The notes beneath the pieces are model-generated. The model ran no database searches. It had not been told where the DNA came from and worked only from the letters and a program-made list of their open reading frames with translations. This document shows, piece by piece, positions 1 to 7,957 of a DNA stretch of 64,000 nucleotides. The stretch covers positions 1 through 64,000 of the forward strand of contig CADBZW010000009.1 in NCBI GenBank assembly GCA_902799345.1, written 5' to 3'. Position 1 is the stretch's first letter. Every line of letters begins with the position of its first letter. The stretch comes from an uncultured Bacteroidia bacterium (lineage in GTDB: Bacteria > Bacteroidota > Bacteroidia > Bacteroidales > F082). The translations under genes were made by a program, and so were the position numbers.

Positions 1-12
1 CAAATATGATGT

Positions 13-894
13 CTATAGTCGAAATAGTTTTTGGACGTCGCTTTGAACCTGACAAAGCTTTTCAATATCGATATTATCGAAGTTTTCGTCGCCTTTGTTT
101 ATATGATAGGCGTGAAAACCTAACTGAGGCGTATCTCCTTCATTTTCAAAATAGATGAAACAATCGTTTCGGGCATCATAATACCACAATGCCGATTCTT
201 TATCTACACCAACAGCATATTTCAACAATTCTTTGGTAGTTGCCTCATCGGTCAGCAACTGCGAAGCCCGTTTCCAACCCTCACGACTGGCATCACCATG
301 TTTTTTGTTGTAATGATAGATGCGTTGTGGCATTCTGTTTTCAGAAATCCATGCATGGAATCCCTTCACCTCGTAAAATGTCGGCAATTGCATTATGGTC
401 TTGTCGGAACAAGCAATGGCAATGCAACCATCCTTGTCTGTATAGACAACATCGTTTTGCAACAAGGCACATGGCGACATTTGCTGATGCTGTCGGCGGG
501 CCATATCGCCCAACATATCGTTAGAAATGTCAAAACCCGTCTCCAACGTATAGGTTAGATTGTCGGGTTCCATCTTGTTATCATCCCATGAGGTGTATTT
601 ATCTTTGATTTGAGCCAGCACCGCAGTACTCAAACCAGGATATTCATCGTGCAGTGTTTTTGCAGGGTATAGCAGAGCCTCTAAGTTTTTGCGATCATAC
701 AAGGCAATAAGTCGTTCATAACCGAAAAATTTCAACACCGACAAAATAGGTTGCACTTCTGACAAAATCTCTGTCTTTAATTTTCCTAAGTCATATTCCT
801 TGCCGTGAATATATGGACGCGAAGTCGCCTTTTGGGAATCCACATACTCCCTAAACAAAAGGTATACCGTAGTCCTAGGATTCATGATATGCAT
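13..894 (-). CDS. Uncharacterised protein, third gene of Cas2-like/ATPase cassette
   Basis: I do not recognise the family of this 293-residue soluble protein. It has no signal peptide, membrane segment or obvious catalytic motif. The N-terminal third is rich in charged helices and the C-terminal half has many aromatic residues and acidic patches. The ATG at 892-894 is chosen over a TTG one codon upstream because it overlaps the ATPase stop in a TGATG arrangement, which implies translational coupling. By position it is the last gene of a three-gene operon with the ATPase and the Cas2-fold-like protein. A target-binding or effector role is only inference from that context. Confidence 0.8.
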   Translation of the reverse strand: MHIMNPRTTVYLLFREYVDSQKATSRPYIHGKEYDLGKLKTEILSEVQPILSVLKFFGYERLIALYDRKNLEALLYPAKTLHDEYPGLSTAVLAQIKDKYTSWDDNKMEPDNLTYTLETGFDISNDMLGDMARRQHQQMSPCALLQNDVVYTDKDGCIAIACSDKTIMQLPTFYEVKGFHAWISENRMPQRIYHYNKKHGDASREGWKRASQLLTDEATTKELLKYAVGVDKESALWYYDARNDCFIYFENEGDTPQLGFHAYHINKGDENFDNIDIEKLCQVQSDVQKLFRL

Positions 895-2033
895 CAAAGA
901 TAGAGTTTTTCCAAATCTGTTGCATACTGCTCGAAAAACTTGCTGGGAGCATCGATAATGTGCCCACCATTTGTAACTTCAAGATTCTGTATGGTGGCCT
1001 CAAAATGACCATCGGTATTCATTTTGCCTGAGAAAAACATAACTTGAAAATCGTCAGTGATCAGTTTTCTATCCTTGACGGCCACTAGCGCTGTGTTCAG
1101 AATATGGTCGCTGTGCGTTTCAATAAACACTTGAAGGTTTTTTCGATTGGCATAATCTATCACCACATTCATCAGTTTAGCCTGAGCTGCAGGATGGAGA
1201 TGAGCCTCAGGGTTTTCCACAATTAAAGTATCGTTTTCCTTGGCGATGAGTAATGTAGTGATTACCGACACGATATAACCATGTCCATATCCCACATTGA
1301 CAGGCTTGAACAACATGTCGTCTTTTGCGGAATTCAACGTAAAGACAAGTTCGTTTGCGGAAATATCGAAATGGATTTTGGCACCATCAAGAATGCCATT
1401 CATCAAGTCTTCCAATTCTTTTAGACATCCAGTTTCACGATGGTTCCAAAGAACACTGAGCACATTGGAACCATCAGGACGAAGCTTTTCGGCACTTTCA
1501 TCGAGAGGCTCGCGATAGGATGCGGCCAAACGGCTTGCCGAAACATAATGGATATTCCGCAAAGCCATCAAAGATGGATAGTCAGTCAACCTCGACAAAC
1601 TGACATCAAAATCCGAATTGAAATCCGAATTGAAATCACCCATCGAATTCCCTGAATTGTCCATGATGGAAACGCCGTTAACTTCAGCGTTAGCCAATTC
1701 TATGAGTGTGGGTTTCGCCCGACTTTGGTCGTATTGCAGTTTAAACGAATAATCTTTGGCATCATCCGTTTGGATTTGGAATACTATGGTGGAATCCGAA
1801 TCATACGCATAATGGACATCGGCATAAGAGCCCAAACCCAACCACTTTCCTTTATAAGTTAGAAGGGCATCAAAAGCTTCTGCGTCCCATGTCTGGGCAA
1901 GGGTAAGTAGGACTTGGCATAAAGAGGATTTGCCACGCCCATTTGCTCCGGTCAGTAGATTAATCTTTCCGATTTGGAGCTTGGGGGTGTTTCGTATTCC
2001 CTTGAACCGTTGTATCTGTAACTCTTTTATCAT
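894..2033 (-). CDS. AAA-type ATPase, DUF3696/OLD-like family
   Basis: This is a 379-residue SMC/ABC-like ATPase. Walker A is GANGRGKS at residues 29-36, Walker B with the signature ENPEAHLHP is near residue 273, and an ETHSDH motif follows about 40 residues later, as in the H-loop of OLD and DUF3696 ATPases. The N-terminus (ELQIQRFKGIRN) is typical of the family. Such ATPases often power phage-defence or DNA-surveillance systems (established for relatives such as the Gabija, Septu and retron ATPases), but this subfamily has no assigned role that I know. The start ATG overlaps the upstream gene's stop as ATGA, and its own stop overlaps the next gene. Confidence is high for the ATPase and low for its function. 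Confidence 0.9.
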   Translation of the reverse strand: MIKELQIQRFKGIRNTPKLQIGKINLLTGANGRGKSSLCQVLLTLAQTWDAEAFDALLTYKGKWLGLGSYADVHYAYDSDSTIVFQIQTDDAKDYSFKLQYDQSRAKPTLIELANAEVNGVSIMDNSGNSMGDFNSDFNSDFDVSLSRLTDYPSLMALRNIHYVSASRLAASYREPLDESAEKLRPDGSNVLSVLWNHRETGCLKELEDLMNGILDGAKIHFDISANELVFTLNSAKDDMLFKPVNVGYGHGYIVSVITTLLIAKENDTLIVENPEAHLHPAAQAKLMNVVIDYANRKNLQVFIETHSDHILNTALVAVKDRKLITDDFQVMFFSGKMNTDGHFEATIQNLEVTNGGHIIDAPSKFFEQYATDLEKLYL

Positions 2034-2308
2034 CTATTGCTTTCTCTTTCAAACCAAAGCCAAAACGCATTAGGCATCCACCCTTGCATGCCGTCTTGGG
2101 GTAATGGAGTGATAATTACCATGTCTTTGCTACTGTGGAGATAACGTCGCAAGTTTCCGACCTCTACTTTTTCATCCAATTGATCGGCCGAAACGAACCA
2201 AACGTCATCCATCGGATGCTGGTATTGGCCAAGGGACTTGATATAATCTTTCAAATCACTATAGTCGAATAATCGCTCGTTGATGCTGTATGCTATGAGA
2301 TATACCAT
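2030..2308 (-). CDS. Small Cas2-fold-like (SinR/VapD-like) protein
   Basis: This 92-residue protein begins MVYLIAYSI, followed by a helix (YSDLKDYIKSLG), a strand with a Trp-Phe-Val pattern (DDVWFVSADQL), a second helix (LRRYLHSSKD) and a strand (MVIITPL). That is the ferredoxin-like beta-alpha-beta-beta-alpha-beta order of the Cas2/VapD superfamily, and it resembles proteins annotated as SinR family. No CRISPR array or cas1 is nearby. It opens a three-gene operon with the DUF3696-type ATPase, overlapping it by ATGA. A TATCTTTG-type promoter element lies 22-29 bases upstream. It could be a nuclease, an mRNA interferase or a structural adaptor. The fold assignment is from pattern reading only. 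Confidence 0.7.
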   Translation of the reverse strand: MVYLIAYSINERLFDYSDLKDYIKSLGQYQHPMDDVWFVSADQLDEKVEVGNLRRYLHSSKDMVIITPLPQDGMQGWMPNAFWLWFERESNR

Positions 2309-2329
2309 CCAATCTTATTATTGATTCGG

Positions 2330-2359
2330 CAAAGATACAATTATTTCCTGTTTTCCAAG
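2330..2359 (-). promoter_or_regulatory. Bacteroidota promoter for the Cas2-like/ATPase operon
   Basis: On the minus strand TATCTTTG (complement of 2330-2337) matches the TAnnTTTG -7 element, and TTGG (complement of 2356-2359) lies 18 bases upstream as the -33 element. The start codon follows at 2308, giving a short leader. Confidence 0.55.
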
Positions 2360-2705
2360 CCTCATAACATTTATTTCAGGCCCATGTGAGGTTTTAATTC
2401 CGTTGAATCGCATGAAAAGCGCTCAATCCTCATCTTAACTCTTGCTCTCGATTCTGGTACATCTTGGTGACCATACCATTCTTCAGCAAGCCGATGTCAT
2501 GGTTGTCCATTTTTCGTGATGGCCATCTTTCGTTTTTCTTGTGCAAAGATGACCATTTTAGCTTTTGGCGTAATTTTTTTTGGGGGGCTTTTAATATTAT
2601 ATTTACTGCAGATTTGACTCCAATCGAATGTTAAGCATTTGTTTCCCGAACCTTCACCACCCGCGCCGATGAAGGTCGGGGTGAGGATAAATCTCGTACT
2701 AAAAA
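2360..2705. other. Intergenic stretch between defence-like cassette and glycan operon
   Basis: This stretch has no convincing gene. A 26-codon minus-strand reading frame (2430-2510, starting MDNHDIGLLKNG) has an ATG but no known homologue and may be a remnant. Bases 2577-2590 hold a T-run followed by a G-run. Bases 2649-2675 can form a hairpin (CCTTCA with TGAAGG) just after the sugar-transferase stop, which could help end the long minus-strand operon, although no clean U-run follows it. Confidence 0.35.
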
Positions 2706-3359
2706 CTAAATCCTCTCCCCCGCATACGCCATCTTCCGGCCTAGCACCGTGCAGAGGATCATTTGGATATCCTTCACGAAGGAATAATTCCGATAATAAT
2801 AACAATTCAACCTCACCTTGTCGGGATAGATGACGGTGTCGTTGTACTCCACTGCTATGTCTTGCGCATCGCGCGTATCGCCTTCTTTTTGCTTTTGTGC
2901 GACGTATTCGGCGATCATCTCGTCTTCGAGACGGTATTTCAACGTGGCGGGGCCTGTGATGCCAGGTCTCAGTTTCAGCACGTCGCGGTCGTCGCCTTGC
3001 AGTTTGTCGGCGTAGCCCGGCACATCGGGGCGCGGGCCGACGAAGCTCATGTTGCCGATGAGCACGTCCCACAGCTCGGGCAGCTCATCCAGCTTGTAGT
3101 GGCGGAGCTTGGCACCTAGCGGGGTGATACGGCTATCGCCAGCCACCGAAACCGAGCTACCGCTATGCTTCATCGTCATCGTGCGGAACTTGTGGCAGTT
3201 GAACAGCTTGCCGCCACGGCCCACCCGCTTCTGGACAAAGAATGCCGGACCGCCCGGCATCTTGATTTTGACCAAAATGGCCACGATGATAAGCACCGGC
3301 CACAAGAAAAGAAGACCGAGGAAGGAGACGATGCGGTCGAAAAGAAACTTCAATATCAT
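2706..3359 (-). CDS. Undecaprenyl-phosphate sugar phosphotransferase (initiating)
   Basis: This 217-residue monotopic phosphoglycosyl transferase transfers a sugar-1-phosphate from a nucleotide sugar to undecaprenyl phosphate and so starts the repeat unit at the inner membrane. Residues 8-32 form the re-entrant membrane helix. KFRTM is at 57-61, the catalytic Asp-Glu pair sits in KLDELPEL (91-92), and NMSFVGPRP follows at 103-111. It has only the catalytic core and lacks the four N-terminal membrane helices of WbaP/WcaJ, like PglC and many Bacteroidota enzymes. It is the last gene of the long polysaccharide operon, 6 bases after the GT2 gene. The sugar cannot be read from sequence. Confidence 0.93.
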   Translation of the reverse strand: MILKFLFDRIVSFLGLLFLWPVLIIVAILVKIKMPGGPAFFVQKRVGRGGKLFNCHKFRTMTMKHSGSSVSVAGDSRITPLGAKLRHYKLDELPELWDVLIGNMSFVGPRPDVPGYADKLQGDDRDVLKLRPGITGPATLKYRLEDEMIAEYVAQKQKEGDTRDAQDIAVEYNDTVIYPDKVRLNCYYYRNYSFVKDIQMILCTVLGRKMAYAGERI

Positions 3360-3365
3360 GATGTG

Positions 3366-4355
3366 TTATCTGTTCGTGAACGGCAAAGAGAGAATACCCA
3401 TCAGCGAACCCCAGCCGTAGCTGCAATGCAGGGTGATGAAGCTCCAAAGAAGATAGAAGAAATTCAGTTTCTTCGTGACGGCAAGTTTGGCGCTGACGGC
3501 ACCCAAGGCCAAGAGATAGACCAACAGAACAAAGGCAGAGAGCAATAAAGCAGGATGCCAGAATATACCCACTATTGTAGGAAGGATTAACCCCAACACA
3601 AACAACAACGGGATGAAATGGCGCAGCGACAGCGACTTCATCTGACGGGTGTAATACACCGTGAGGATGTTCCACTTGCCATTGCCGAAGTTGTTTTTGG
3701 CCAAGCCGCTGAAGGTTTCACGCGCCAAATAAGTGCAGAAAGTGTCGGGGATGATATAGATTTTTCCGCCGCCGTTGATGATGCGCTTGCTCAGCTCGAT
3801 GTCCTGGTTGCGTACCAGACGGACATCATACAAGCCGTATTTCTCGAACACTCGTTTTGGCCAGCAGCCGAAAGGCACCGTATCCACTTCTTTCACGCCA
3901 TCTATACCCGTACGGAAAGCGGAGTTGCCCACACCGAACTTGTTGCTCAGCACCTCGCGGATGGCGAGCGTCTTGGGGGTCCTGTTGAGTACATCGGTTT
4001 TGCACACGCAGCCTACATTTTCAGCATCCAGTTCCTTCAGCCGCTTGACGATGGCCGAGCAATAGTTGGGTTCATAGAATGTATGGGCATCGATGCGCAT
4101 GATGATGTCGCCCTTGGCCTCGCTGATGCCTTTGTTCATAGCGTAGGGCACAATCTTGTGCGGGTTGTCGAGCACACGCAGATATGGGCATTGCGGCAAG
4201 TAAGAGGCAATGATTTCCCTGGTGCGGTCGGTGCTCATGCCGTCCACAAAGAGGACTTCCAAATCATCTTTGGGATAGTCCTGGGCCATGATGCTTTTAA
4301 TACAACGGGCAATGTATTTCTCCTCGTTGTAGATGGGACAGATGATAGTGAGCAT
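3366..4355 (-). CDS. Family 2 glycosyltransferase with C-terminal membrane segment (ExoA-like)
   Basis: This 329-residue GT-A enzyme starts MLTIICPIYNEEKYI and has the nucleotide-binding region LEVLFVDGMSTDRT, DAHTFYEP as the DxD-type metal site, and PFGCWPKRVFEKYG with RNQDIELSKRI as the acceptor-side ED-like motif. Residues from about 240 carry two or three hydrophobic helices, so it is membrane-anchored, as in succinoglycan ExoA-type enzymes. It lies 2 bases after the deacetylase gene and 6 before the initiating transferase. It probably adds one of the first sugars of the repeat unit. Donor and linkage are unknown. Confidence 0.9.
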   Translation of the reverse strand: MLTIICPIYNEEKYIARCIKSIMAQDYPKDDLEVLFVDGMSTDRTREIIASYLPQCPYLRVLDNPHKIVPYAMNKGISEAKGDIIMRIDAHTFYEPNYCSAIVKRLKELDAENVGCVCKTDVLNRTPKTLAIREVLSNKFGVGNSAFRTGIDGVKEVDTVPFGCWPKRVFEKYGLYDVRLVRNQDIELSKRIINGGGKIYIIPDTFCTYLARETFSGLAKNNFGNGKWNILTVYYTRQMKSLSLRHFIPLLFVLGLILPTIVGIFWHPALLLSAFVLLVYLLALGAVSAKLAVTKKLNFFYLLWSFITLHCSYGWGSLMGILSLPFTNR

Positions 4356-4357
4356 AT

Positions 4358-5080
4358 TCAGTGATGCAATATTTTAGCCTTAAGTTTATCATACGACTCT
4401 CCCAGCACCCCCTTCACCACATTCAGCATCTGCCACTTCAAGGCCATTTTCAGCCTACAACCTTTGCTGTTCACAATTCTCAGAACATCCTCGGTGGTCA
4501 TGTTTTCATGCACCACATAGCGTCCAATGACATTGTGTTTTTGGAATAACTTGATTTTTGTGGTAGGCTGGGAAGTGTAAATATCGGTGAAGCTACATTT
4601 GATGGCTTCCTCCATAATGGTCTTTGAAGCATAACCGTTAGGGATGGACATGGGCAAGTCTTTCTCTCCCAAAATGTCTTTCAGGATGTCATACGACTTC
4701 CGCCACTCTTCGCGGATTTCTTCCTTTGATAGCTTGGTGAAGATTTCAGGATGGGTATGCGAATGGGATCCTACCACATGCCCTCTTTCGGCTAACGCTT
4801 TTACCTGTTCTTCTGTAAGGAATCCTTGTGTTCCGATATATTTTGTACTAATAAAAAACACCCCTTTGAAGCCATACTTCTCCAATAGGGGTGCCGCTTT
4901 GGTAAGAAACGATTCGCCACCATCATCGAAGGTAAAGACCACATCTTTGCCTTGAAGAGCCTTTACTTGCTCTTCAAAGGCCGATTCCTCTACCTTGTAT
5001 TGGAAAGCATTTTTATTCTGGAAACCACTTGACTTGTCGTTTGCGGTGACGATGTCGTGGTACATTAAGACGATACTCAT
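4358..5080 (-). CDS. Polysaccharide deacetylase family protein (NodB-like)
   Basis: This 240-residue carbohydrate esterase 4 family protein has the first metal motif TFDDG at 50-54 and the second motif SHSHTHPE near 110, with the final strand region SIPNGYASK replacing the usual RPPYG-type motif. The family removes N- or O-acetyl groups from polysaccharides using a divalent metal. No signal peptide is visible, so it may act in the cytoplasm on lipid-linked intermediates. It is packed between an ATP-grasp gene (1-base gap) and a GT2 gene in the polysaccharide operon. The substrate is unknown, and the degenerate third motif makes activity slightly uncertain. Confidence 0.88.
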   Translation of the reverse strand: MSIVLMYHDIVTANDKSSGFQNKNAFQYKVEESAFEEQVKALQGKDVVFTFDDGGESFLTKAAPLLEKYGFKGVFFISTKYIGTQGFLTEEQVKALAERGHVVGSHSHTHPEIFTKLSKEEIREEWRKSYDILKDILGEKDLPMSIPNGYASKTIMEEAIKCSFTDIYTSQPTTKIKLFQKHNVIGRYVVHENMTTEDVLRIVNSKGCRLKMALKWQMLNVVKGVLGESYDKLKAKILHH

Positions 5081-5081
5081 T

Positions 5082-6263
5082 TTAATGTTTTAGTTTGTCC
5101 ATTGCCCAAACGATGTAAAGGCGATATTTCTTCACGAAGGCATCCTGAATTATTTTCCTCATCTTGCCCCGCTTCATTTGCTTCCAAGGCTCTTGATCTT
5201 CCTTGTCATAATATTTGAATATCGTGGCTTTTGCCTTGTCCGACTTCCATTGCTTACGGCTTATCGTACCATTCCATACATTTGCCACATCGAAGATTTC
5301 ATCAATGTACCAACAATTGTTTGTTACAACGGTGTTGATTTGAGAGTAATCTCTACCAATAGCATCATAATACCAAGCTAAGGGTATATTGGCTCCTGCT
5401 TGATAAAAAAAGTGTGAAGTCCCATCGTTGCGCAGATTCACTTCAAAAAAATATGCCTTGTTATCAAACAAGCCATATTCAAAACTAAACAACCCATAAT
5501 AGTCTATTTCGTCAAGAAATTTCTCAATTTGTTTCTTATCAATACCATTAGGAAACTTTGGTGTGACCAGACCATGAGAGCCATCGCCACAAGCAATAAA
5601 TCTATCTTTTACCAGCGTCCCTGCTATTACGACAATTCCATTTTTCAGTCTTGCACCATAAACCAAAGCAACACTTTCTTTGGGGATATATTGCTGAAGG
5701 ATAAACTCAGATCCTCTACGTACATACTTCAAAGCATTGGTCAACACTTTTTCGTTTTCACAAATCTTATATTTGAACTCATTGCGGTGACCGATGGTGG
5801 TATGTGCGGGTTTTATAATACAAGGGTATTGTACATTTTTTAAATCTGTATCCTTGCGGCACACTTGAGATTGAGGAACAAGAAATCCTAATTGGCGTGC
5901 CAATTCAGTCATCGTGTTTTTGTCATCAATCTTTGTAAGAAAACCTTGTTCACGAGTGCCCGGAATGATGTACTGTTTCTCAAGTTCAAACTTGTGTTGG
6001 TCAATAAACTCAATTATCTCATCGCTCGGGGTGAAGATTACTGGCTTTTGTGCTTCATTGGAAAAATGCGAAAGCAAGTATTGATAGCCTTCCTCCATAC
6101 TTGCCACAACTGCATGTTCACCGAAATACTTACTTGCGGAAGCACATCCCACTGGCTTGTCCCACATTAGGAAGAAGATTATCCTGTCTTCGCCCGACAA
6201 CTGCCTCAATAGTCCAAGGGTGTTGTAGTTGTCGCTACCCCAAATGATGATTTTATTTTGCAT
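5082..6263 (-). CDS. ATP-grasp ligase (carboxylate-amine ligase type)
   Basis: This 393-residue ATP-grasp protein has an N-terminal Rossmann-like preATP domain (IIIWGSDNYNTLGLLRQL), the nucleotide-binding strand YPCIIKPAHTTIGH, and a metal-binding end motif FFEVNLRNDGTSHFF. It resembles the proteins annotated as carbamoyl-phosphate-synthase-like or D-aspartate-ligase-like ATP-grasp proteins in polysaccharide loci. The chemistry would be ATP-dependent amide or peptide bond formation through an acyl phosphate, perhaps attaching an amino acid to a sugar. It lies directly between a GT4 and a deacetylase gene and is one of three ATP-grasp genes in this operon. The substrate pair is not deducible. 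Confidence 0.85.
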   Translation of the reverse strand: MQNKIIIWGSDNYNTLGLLRQLSGEDRIIFFLMWDKPVGCASASKYFGEHAVVASMEEGYQYLLSHFSNEAQKPVIFTPSDEIIEFIDQHKFELEKQYIIPGTREQGFLTKIDDKNTMTELARQLGFLVPQSQVCRKDTDLKNVQYPCIIKPAHTTIGHRNEFKYKICENEKVLTNALKYVRRGSEFILQQYIPKESVALVYGARLKNGIVVIAGTLVKDRFIACGDGSHGLVTPKFPNGIDKKQIEKFLDEIDYYGLFSFEYGLFDNKAYFFEVNLRNDGTSHFFYQAGANIPLAWYYDAIGRDYSQINTVVTNNCWYIDEIFDVANVWNGTISRKQWKSDKAKATIFKYYDKEDQEPWKQMKRGKMRKIIQDAFVKKYRLYIVWAMDKLKH

Positions 6264-6265
6264 AT

Positions 6266-7384
6266 TTATGATAACACTTGTTTATACAATTCAATATATT
6301 TTTCTGCTATCGTATTCCAATCGTAAGCATTAAAATCCATAACTTCGTACGACAAATAATCCACCCTGTGTTCAAAAATGCGAACAATGGCGTCTTCTAT
6401 GCTTTGTTGCGAATGAGAATCGACAAATTCTCCCACACGTGAATCCAGCAATCCATCCACACCTTGTCCACGAGTACAAATAATAGCCAAATTTTGGCTC
6501 AACGCCTCGATATATACCAACCCAAAAGTTTCATGATGTGACGGCATGGCAAAGATACTGCACTGAGCATATAGTTCGCGAAGCTCATCTTTCTCTTTTC
6601 GTCCATGGAACACCAGCGTTTCTGGATGATTTGCCACCAATTCAAGAATTCTTTTTTCCAGCGAGTCGCCTCCCCCAACAAGATGTAGCTTGATATCGGG
6701 GTATTTCGATCTTAATGCAATTACTGCATTCGACAACCGTTCAATGTTTTTGTTTGCATCAAAGCGGCAAACACTGATAATCTGATGGTTGTTTCTAATC
6801 GGTAATATACCAGCTTTTTCGATCCAAAAATCATCGATACCGTTAGGCTGAAGGACGAATTTGTCGTTTATTTTTGATAATATGGTTTTCACTATAGGTG
6901 AACTCACAAAACTGTTTTCAATAGATTTTGAAATAAAAACAATTTTGGAAGCATTGAGGAGTGTCTTTAATCCGACGTACCATGTGTGGGGTGCATATCG
7001 AAGAAATTCATCGACGTCCGTTGTACGAACCGCTACAATATATGGAATGTGATATTTTTTGAATAACTTATATGCCACTACACCATTGGTAAACAACGAA
7101 CTGGCATGAACAATATCGTGGTTTTCAATTTTTACCGACTCTTGCAACGCCCTCAACACCGTCTTCATTTTATTGTGAAACAGGATTCTGTGCCATGGTT
7201 TTAGAATATCTTTATAGACGAAAGATGTCCTTGCGGCATCAAATTCATTATTTCGACCTCTACGGACGGATTCTGAATAAAAAGTAAAAATGGTCTGTTC
7301 CACTCCAAGCGCATCCAACCTTGAATATAGATTGGCATGTACTTTGGAAAAACAGAAATCGTTGCAGATATGAAGAACCTTCAT
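6266..7384 (-). CDS. Family 4 glycosyltransferase (GT-B)
   Basis: This 372-residue retaining glycosyltransferase starts MKVLHICNDFCFSKVHANLY. The C-terminal donor domain has ISVCRFDANKNIERL, the region VFHGRKEKDELRELYAQCSIFAMPSHHE given here in parts (VFHGRKEKDEL, then SIFAMPSHHETFGLVYIEAL), and an ExxxxxxxE-type nucleotide-sugar binding motif (ETFGLVYIE). It acts at the cytoplasmic face on the lipid-linked acceptor. It is followed after 2 bases by the ATP-grasp gene and preceded by the frameshifted acetyltransferase, a common neighbour of GT4 genes in colanic-acid-like loci. Confidence 0.92.
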   Translation of the reverse strand: MKVLHICNDFCFSKVHANLYSRLDALGVEQTIFTFYSESVRRGRNNEFDAARTSFVYKDILKPWHRILFHNKMKTVLRALQESVKIENHDIVHASSLFTNGVVAYKLFKKYHIPYIVAVRTTDVDEFLRYAPHTWYVGLKTLLNASKIVFISKSIENSFVSSPIVKTILSKINDKFVLQPNGIDDFWIEKAGILPIRNNHQIISVCRFDANKNIERLSNAVIALRSKYPDIKLHLVGGGDSLEKRILELVANHPETLVFHGRKEKDELRELYAQCSIFAMPSHHETFGLVYIEALSQNLAIICTRGQGVDGLLDSRVGEFVDSHSQQSIEDAIVRIFEHRVDYLSYEVMDFNAYDWNTIAEKYIELYKQVLS

Positions 7385-7432
7385 TTAAACTAATAACTCT
7401 AAGGTGATGATATTCCGATATGTCCCAAATAG

Positions 7433-7907
7433 TTATGATAACTCGTGACAGGGTATTCCAACGACAGTTTTTCCAGACGATACTGACTTGTTCACCAGCG
7501 TCATAGCTCCAACAATAGCCCTTTCAATCCCGACGAGCTAAAATAGCACAATTCATACCCAAATATGCACCATCCTGTATTTCAATACGGTGGTGTACTT
7601 GTTTATGACCATGACAGGAAAAAGAAACACCGTATGATATAGTGACATCCTTGCCAATAGTTGTCATTTTTGGATCAATGTCGTCAAAATAACACTTCAT
7701 TCCAATGAAAACATTCTTACCTATCTTAAACCCACATAAACGATATAGGTTTACTCTCATAAAATTAGTGACGCAATTTGGTGCGATGTTTTGACAAATA
7801 AACTTTCGGATGGTATGCCAAAACTGTTCCACAATGGAACGTTGATAAGCAGTAGGTACTTTTTTGTTTGGATACCGTAGTCGATAATAAACAGCTAAGA
7901 TTCCCAT
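7433..7907 (-). pseudogene. Hexapeptide acetyltransferase (WcaB/WcaF-like), frameshifted
   Basis: The open frame (7524-7907, 127 residues) encodes the N-terminal part of a left-handed beta-helix acetyltransferase (YRLCGFKIGKNVFIGMKC, then DGAYLGMNCAILARR) and stops at a TGA at 7524-7526. Shifting frame by one base at about 7530 restores a family-like ending: GIERAIVGAMTLVNKSV, then GKTVVGIPCHELS, with TAA at 7433-7435. The gene is therefore broken by a single-base insertion, or by loss of two bases or a slightly larger out-of-frame deletion. The join looks a few residues short of typical relatives. It may be a pseudogene, a phase-variable gene or an assembly error; no long homopolymer is at the site, only GGG. 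The intact enzyme would O-acetylate a sugar. Confidence 0.8.
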
Positions 7908-7957
7908 AATACAATTTGTTGATTAAAACAAGTATTAAACATGCGATGCATTGACTA

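Noticed and set aside
1..2400. A CRISPR array near the Cas2-like gene
   Set aside because: No repeat-spacer pattern is visible and there is no cas1; the Cas2-like fold also occurs in unrelated toxin and SinR-type proteins.
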